Shown here: positions 58,684 through 64,000 of the stretch, piece by piece | Position numbering within the stretch: position 1 is the first letter of the stretch | Layout of the letters: each line of letters starts with the position of its first letter | Translations under genes and position numbers: made by a program | Notes under the pieces: generated by a model | Told to the model about the DNA's origin: nothing | The model's input: only the letters and a program-made list of their open reading frames with translations | Database searches by the model: none | Source: Rhyzopertha dominica | Lineage: Eukaryota; Arthropoda; Insecta; Coleoptera; Bostrichidae | Direction of reading: 5' to 3' | Length of the DNA: 64,000 nucleotides | Assembly: GCA_025024175.1 (NCBI GenBank) | Contig: QCXZ01000041.1 | Location: 24,051,786-24,115,785 of the forward strand

Positions 58684-60888
58684 TTATTGAAGGGGAGCGC
58701 ACATTTGCCAAGATTGCTTGAAATACGTAATACAAACCTTATATGCATCTTTGTCATTTCTCAACATTTCATTCATGAAATTAACAGCGCTTTTTCTGCT
58801 TCCTTGTTTGGTATTATCTGCAACTGCAGCAAAAATGCATGTCTGATAAAATTCACTGTTTAATTCACCAATAGACTTGGAATGTCGCTTCAGCAGTCGA
58901 ACAGCACTCAGGCCACTTATAGATTCCGTCATGAAAATACCAAGCTGTGTCCATGTAATACAACCTTCTGCTTCTATTCGTTTCCCGCAGTTTAAACATG
59001 TGTTGTTGATCAACTTAATCAGATATCGAACAGTATCATCCCAGATGTCGTAAGTAAATTTATGTAGAAAGGCCTTGAACACATCCTCATCACTGTATTG
59101 TACAATTAAAGGCAAAAGTGAATCAATGTTGTGTTCTTTTTGTAACTCACATAAAACATATCTGTACATGTTTGGTACTTGTACATTTTTTAAGTTAAGA
59201 AGAGAAGATTCAAACAGTTTTTTGTATATTTCACAGCCTATATCATAAAAGTGAGCTATATTATCTTTGGCACTAGGTAATGGATAACCACAGCTGCAAG
59301 AAAGTGTAGATGTATTGACGGTGTGAAAAGCGTCTTTTATGAACACAAATAAATCTTCCTTAATATCAAGGTCTTGAATAACTTTAGTATAGTTTATTCC
59401 ATTTAAGTATGTTAAGTACTGCCTACAACACCAATTTCTTACATCTACACTAGCCGTAGAATTTTCAAGAAACATATTAAACAGATTCAAAACGGTCTGT
59501 GGGTCCTTAGCTTCGAGTTGTTCCTTCAGTCTCTGTATTTCAATATTTTTGTTAATATTCGTCAATTCATACTGCTTATGTAACAAGTTCATAAGATAAT
59601 TTGCATCAGATTCTATATCATCTGGTCCCATGTTAATTTCTAAATCAGTCTCGTCCTTTACTAACCTAGATGATGTTGATTGGTCAGTACTTTCCTGTAA
59701 CTTGTGTTCTAGTGAAATATGTGCTGACGTACTTGCTTCTGTTTGTGATTCCAAGCCTACATCAAAAGTTAGATTTTTTACTGTCGTTTCTAATAATTGA
59801 AGCTTTTCCTTAATGTTTTTGCTGCTTTCTGTTAATTTATCAGTAACCGTTGACCGGATGTCTTTTAGAACTTGGAATGTTTCAGGTACATTTAATTCAG
59901 AATGTTCATCTTCTTCTAAATGATCTTCTGAATGGAGATATTCACTATTAATAGCAACTATGCCACTCTTTAATTTCTTTGCATTAGAGAATTCCTGTAT
60001 ATCACTAAGAATGGGCATTATTTGATCTAACAGTTCAGTATTATTCAGTTCCGAAAGCTTCGTCTTTAATATGGAAAGCAGATGTATTCTGTTGGATGTT
60101 TCAATAAGGCTCTTCACAAAATCAGAGTAGCGAATACACAATTCGCTACAAAGAACATATTGCTTTCTAAACAAGGTTTGTAATAAAAGGTCTTCTAAAG
60201 TTTCAATTGAGAGAGTATGNACAGTAAAATCTTCACTACATATGTAAATAAAATTTTTCACAATACGAACATCAAATATATGACTGTAGTAGTTGCTCCA
60301 GAATAACAGACATCCAGTTGCAGGATGAAAAATATAAAATGCATCAGCTGTGAAAGTAAATATAAACTGATGCACTAATGCAAACAATTTTCCAAAATGA
60401 AATCTATCAAAAATTGTAGCTCCTGTCTCAATTGTGAAACTAGTTATGCCTAAGTGAGATTCGACATCAGTACTCAGTTTTATAATATCTGCCGGGTTCT
60501 GTCGCAGAGTGTCCTTAAACTGGTGAGTACAAGAAACTGAAGCATCAAAGTCTGCTTGCCATATTCGTGCACCAGGTCTACCACAAAATATTTTCACCTT
60601 GTTCTGCAACTGTTCCATATCGGTTTCAGTTTCTTTCGATGAAAAGAAACTCATAACTGAAGTTGCTTTATTCTCTGAGCACTCTACAGTCTCTCGTTTA
60701 GTAAGGAAACATGCTCCATAAGAACCTTCTCGCAGTTTCTTACCTATCTGTTTGTAGGTTTCTTTCTCTGTATTACACAGATATGTGCGAGTTAGTGTTG
60801 AAACTAATAAAAACTTCGAATAGGTATCTATTTGTACTATCTGAGAATCCAAGGTCATAAGAGAAGCAGAAGGTGGTTGGAACATTGT
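58684..60888 (-). CDS. HPS5: HPS5 (BLOC-2 subunit; fly 'pink'), long 3' exon
   Basis: A single open exon of about 735 codons with one N at 60220, from an acceptor (CTATTTTAG, exon from 60888) to a TAA at 58684. HPS5 is a BLOC-2 subunit that directs cargo to lysosome-related organelles such as pigment granules. The match is clear in the region following the N-terminal beta-propeller (VSTLTRTYLCNTEKETYKQI; GSYGACFLTKR; RPGARIWQADFDASVSCTH) and the C-terminus ends at the same place as the vertebrate protein. The middle is acidic and Ser-rich. A Cys pair region (TCLNCGKRIEAEGC) lies near the C-terminus. The Met at 60885 is not the true start: the propeller exons (roughly the first 190 residues) must lie upstream, beyond 60893, and are not visible in the window. 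Confidence 0.93.
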   Translation of the reverse strand, partial: TMFQPPSASLMTLDSQIVQIDTYSKFLLVSTLTRTYLCNTEKETYKQIGKKLREGSYGACFLTKRETVECSENKATSVMSFFSSKETETDMEQLQNKVKIFCGRPGARIWQADFDASVSCTHQFKDTLRQNPADIIKLSTDVESHLGITSFTIETGATIFDRFHFGKLFALVHQFIFTFTADAFYIFHPATGCLLFWSNYYSHIFDVRIVKNFIYICSEDFTXHTLSIETLEDLLLQTLFRKQYVLCSELCIRYSDFVKSLIETSNRIHLLSILKTKLSELNNTELLDQIMPILSDIQEFSNAKKLKSGIVAINSEYLHSEDHLEEDEHSELNVPETFQVLKDIRSTVTDKLTESSKNIKEKLQLLETTVKNLTFDVGLESQTEASTSAHISLEHKLQESTDQSTSSRLVKDETDLEINMGPDDIESDANYLMNLLHKQYELTNINKNIEIQRLKEQLEAKDPQTVLNLFNMFLENSTASVDVRNWCCRQYLTYLNGINYTKVIQDLDIKEDLFVFIKDAFHTVNTSTLSCSCGYPLPSAKDNIAHFYDIGCEIYKKLFESSLLNLKNVQVPNMYRYVLCELQKEHNIDSLLPLIVQYSDEDVFKAFLHKFTYDIWDDTVRYLIKLINNTCLNCGKRIEAEGCITWTQLGIFMTESISGLSAVRLLKRHSKSIGELNSEFYQTCIFAAVADNTKQGSRKSAVNFMNEMLRNDKDAYKVCITYFKQSWQMCAPLQ

Positions 60889-61259
60889 CTAAAATAGAAA
60901 ATAAGATAAGAAAAAAATATATATGTCTATTCATGTAAAATAAGCCTTGCCAAGTTTAATCCCCTATATTTTATTATTAGGTAAAGCGCTTTCAGCTAAT
61001 AAGCCATCGTCAGTACCAAATTACAAAAGTGAGAGAATATTATGATGTCAAATTAATAAAATTTCAAACCAGCAACATTAAAATTAGCGTTTAAATAAAA
61101 AATTTAGAATGGGACAACTGAAATTGCACAAATGATTTAGAATTGTTCTATTTTAGTCATTTAAAATTTTGATATCTTTAATGTTTCTAAATAGTTTAAT
61201 TTTGATGATTTGTTACAAAAATGCAAACTTTTATTATTAATTATTTAAAGTGGAAGTAC

Positions 61260-62340
61260 AACTTTTTGTATTAAGTAATTTGGAAAGCCGTTATTATCAG
61301 CAATTTGCAGGATTGTACCAAGTTCTTTTTTGAAGGCATTTAGAGAAAGACGAATTTTAAAAAGTCTATGAAAAAAAGAATTAAAAACGGCTATTTTATG
61401 TATATGAGGGTGCACAGAAGAATAAAGGATACTGTTGCCTGTACAAGAAGGTTTTCTGAAAATTTCAAAAGAAGAATAAGGAGAAGACTGGTTGCGTAAA
61501 ATTAATAAATCTAAAAAGAAAATCTTATTATCAATTTCTGAATCATAACTAAAATTTATAGAATTATATAATGAGTTTATAAATGTAAGAAAATTATTTA
61601 GATTTTGTTGATTTCCTGAGGTAAGAAAACACTATTTTTTAGTATTTATTTTTCTAAATTGTTCATGAAAACTTCCACTAAAAGTGGAAAATTTTTGATC
61701 TAATACAAATTTTGTTATCAACGCCAAATTATTTATGTGTAATAATGATAAATTAGAATTTTGAAGTAGTAGGTTACTTAAAATATTTGAACAGTCTTTT
61801 GGAGGAATCGAAGGAAATAAATTGATCATGTCAAAGGAAACAAGAATCGGTGGTGTTTTAAAATTTTGAAGTTTATAGGTCAAATCTAGTGTATTCTTAA
61901 TAGCAAAAGAATTTAATTTAATTTTGCTAATTTATAACGTGGAGAATTTATATAACAAACAACAGGTCTAATAGAACAGCCATCTTTATGTATTCATCCA
62001 CAAAATCTTGGAGTCATGTGATTCATGGAAAGAATTTGTGATTTAAAACAATTAAAGAAATTTAAATCAACCTCGTCAAAAAGTTCTTTTAATTTATTAT
62101 TAATTTAAGTGTATTATCATTGTCAACCATTTCGGAACTAGGTTATCTAAAAAGTTAAATACTAATAATTTTTATCTAAAACACCATATAATTTCCCTTG
62201 TCAGCTTTTGTCAAAATAAGGTTTTCTTTCACTAACTTGGAATTTATATGTGGAAGTAAAGGCTTATTTTACAAGAATAAATTTAAGAACTGCTCATTTA
62301 ATAATATGGATCAATTTTCAATGTTTATATCTACATGTCT
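61260..62340 (-). mobile_element. Penelope-like element, reverse transcriptase fragment
   Basis: Minus strand, probably in an HPS5 intron. Readable blocks, in order: LVKENLILTKADKGNYMV (about 62240-62180), ILVSFDMINLFPSIPPKDC (61883-61632, with a catalytic Asp), and after frame changes NKIFFLDLLILRNQSS, FEIFRKPSCTGNSILYSSVH and NSFFHRLFKIRLSLNAFKKE (about 61530-61300). These are Penelope-like reverse transcriptase and its downstream linker. The A-x-G-x-x-x motif segment is missing or shifted near 61620. No endonuclease follows within 300 bp; the phrase AAAGCGCTTTCAGC with CCATCGTCAGTA at about 60984 resembles terminal sequence common in this group. Confidence 0.75.
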
Positions 62341-62349
62341 AATACAAAA

Positions 62350-64000
62350 ATACTGGTGAATCTTTAAATAATTGAGATAATAAAAATTATAAAAATTAAC
62401 CATCAATTTTTTAAACAGGATAGCTCAGATAAATGTATCAAATGAATCCACTCTAAACATCACAGAATTTCTTTCTTTTACTAAAATACTCTGTTGTTTT
62501 CCATATGTTAAATTCTGTCTTTTCTATTCCATTTCTGACTACAATATTATTACAATTTCTGGGTACCTTTATATATATTATTTTAAGATTTATCCCCAGC
62601 AGTATTTTCAGGAAAACTTCGTCTCAGAGACTGCTAGGTTATACAGGGTGGCACAAATGAATGTATTTTTTCCATAACCTGTAGCCTATAAAAATACAAA
62701 AAAATGTTTTACATAAAAAGCTTTCTGATTTTTGAGTGTTTTACCCCAAAATAATTTTCAAAAACTGTAAACTTTCAGCTGTACATACCAAAAGACGTGC
62801 ACTAACTTTTTATTATACTTTTTAATTCTTTATTTTTTTATGGAAAAGCAAAGTTAAAATAAAATTTAAAGTAAAAAAATAGAACCAGAGTTTTCACAAT
62901 TCCAACGAGAATAAAAAATCCTATTTCTAAATAAAAATGTTTTGCCTTTAGTAATTCACTTTGGGGCCATATAATTTTGAAATGTTCCGACAAAATATGT
63001 TTCCACTGTTGTAAGATGTGAAATTCCCCCTCATTTTATTTGGCATTGCTACTAATGCTATTAGTTTGCATTTACAACCATTTTTTATTAAAAAAAATAA
63101 ACAATAATTTTTACAATATCTAAGTAATCAGGGTGTCTGATAATGTATAATCCCAATTTGTTAATTAGTTGACATGTATTTGTTCTTGATCAGTAACAGA
63201 AATTATTGGTCTCATTCACACAAAATGATTGCCAGATATAAAACACTCATGCATATTAACTATCAGGCAAATGTTGGGAAGATTTTGAAGCTCTGGAAAT
63301 ATGTACTGTCAAAGACAAGTTAGGAGCACAAATGTAACAGAAGAAAATTAACTTTTGGTACTGGGTTCAGTAACAGAAAAAAATAGTGTTGCACAATATC
63401 AGTAAAACATAGCCCTACATAGTATGTTAAAAACATAATAAAAACTACAATAATTAATTGATGACTTCCAAAGCAGGGTAGTGTTTCATTAGCTTTAGCA
63501 AGTACTGCTTTCTGTAATGGCTTTGTGAACTGTCATAAATATAACTATTAAGACACCAAACAATACATGTAGTAAGGTAGTGTTAAACCTTCAACTTATG
63601 GTAATTCTACTACATAGATTATTATAACTGACAAATTTTCTCAGCTACATAAATGAACAAATGACAAGGGTATCAAGGCAAATTTATATGAAAGACATTT
63701 TACTCCCACCAAAATTCAAACAAAAAAAAAATTCAAAACCTCCAGTTTACCTTGTGGCGCTACCATCAGGGCTATGAGAGCCTAGTAGAATCCCACGAGA
63801 GCAAGTTAGTAATGAAGTGAAATTTATCCTGGTTGTATGCATGCAAATGCACATTTTAGTGCTGTTTTTACATGTACAGGAAAAAAAGGTTCACTTGGAA
63901 AAAAAAATGTTCAATTATTAATTAATATTAAATGCTTTTGGCAGGATGTGCACCGGCACCGTTACTGTTTGGGAAACATATTTTTATGACGAATCGTTTA
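62350..64000. other. Probable HPS5 intron or upstream region
   Basis: AT-rich, no exon recognised. CAGGGTG-type ends at 62644 and 63129 resemble isolated DNA-transposon termini. Confidence 0.4.

Noticed and set aside
60883..60885. ATG at 60885 as the HPS5 start codon
   Set aside because: It lies three bases inside an exon that follows a good acceptor, and the homologous region in HPS5 is well inside the protein, after the propeller.
1..64000. CRISPR array, bacterial operon, rRNA or tRNA genes
   Set aside because: Nothing matching was seen; the window is eukaryotic and the only tandem repeat is the 38-bp minisatellite.

Overview
This looks like a stretch of an insect nuclear genome: AT-rich, short GT/AG introns mixed with multi-kilobase introns, an arthropod-type mitochondrial-clan cytochrome P450, and a dense load of insect transposable elements. 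Only two host genes are well supported, both on the minus strand and both running off an edge. A P450 occupies 4791-16366: six exons with matching phases give residues 1-329, and the I-helix, K-helix and haem-binding exons are missing beyond the left edge or in unread intron. An HPS5 (BLOC-2 subunit, fly 'pink') gene occupies 58684-60888: one long 3' exon, with its N-terminal beta-propeller exons apparently beyond the right edge. A RING-like terminal exon at 52261-52479 and a coding-like fragment inside a P450 intron (about 5372-5752) are real-looking but unidentified.

Layout. 1-16.5 kb: the P450 gene, with a structurally complete Tc1/mariner-superfamily element (2487-4682) in its last visible intron and a small MITE (7896-8109) in intron 3. 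17.5-18.5 kb: a ~1 kb near-perfect inverted-repeat (foldback) element, whose second copy is at 54.0-55.0 kb. 21.5-28.5 kb: minus-strand remains of a Ty3/gypsy gag-protease and then a long decayed BEL/Pao element. 28.8-39.3 kb: a plus-strand Ty3/gypsy pol remnant followed by an envelope-like glycoprotein gene whose two ends are separated by about 6 kb of other retroelements (a CR1/L2-like LINE and a minus-strand gypsy fragment with its own LTR). 40.2-49.6 kb: a minus-strand Jockey-superfamily LINE split by a plus-strand BEL/Pao element with both LTRs and a 5-bp target duplication; that BEL element is itself split by a 377-bp hAT-type MITE with an 8-bp duplication. 49.7-51.6 kb: a 5'-truncated RNase H-bearing LINE. 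51.8-64 kb: the RING-like exon, Penelope-like element pieces, the second foldback, a Tc1 element with IR/DR ends, and HPS5.

Working together: no operon-like or multi-gene system is visible. The window is best read as two host genes in a transposon graveyard with several datable nested insertions. The most intact mobile unit is the element at 2487-4682, whose transposase is uninterrupted once a 54-bp intron is removed. Scattered single N bases limit certainty about a few frames.
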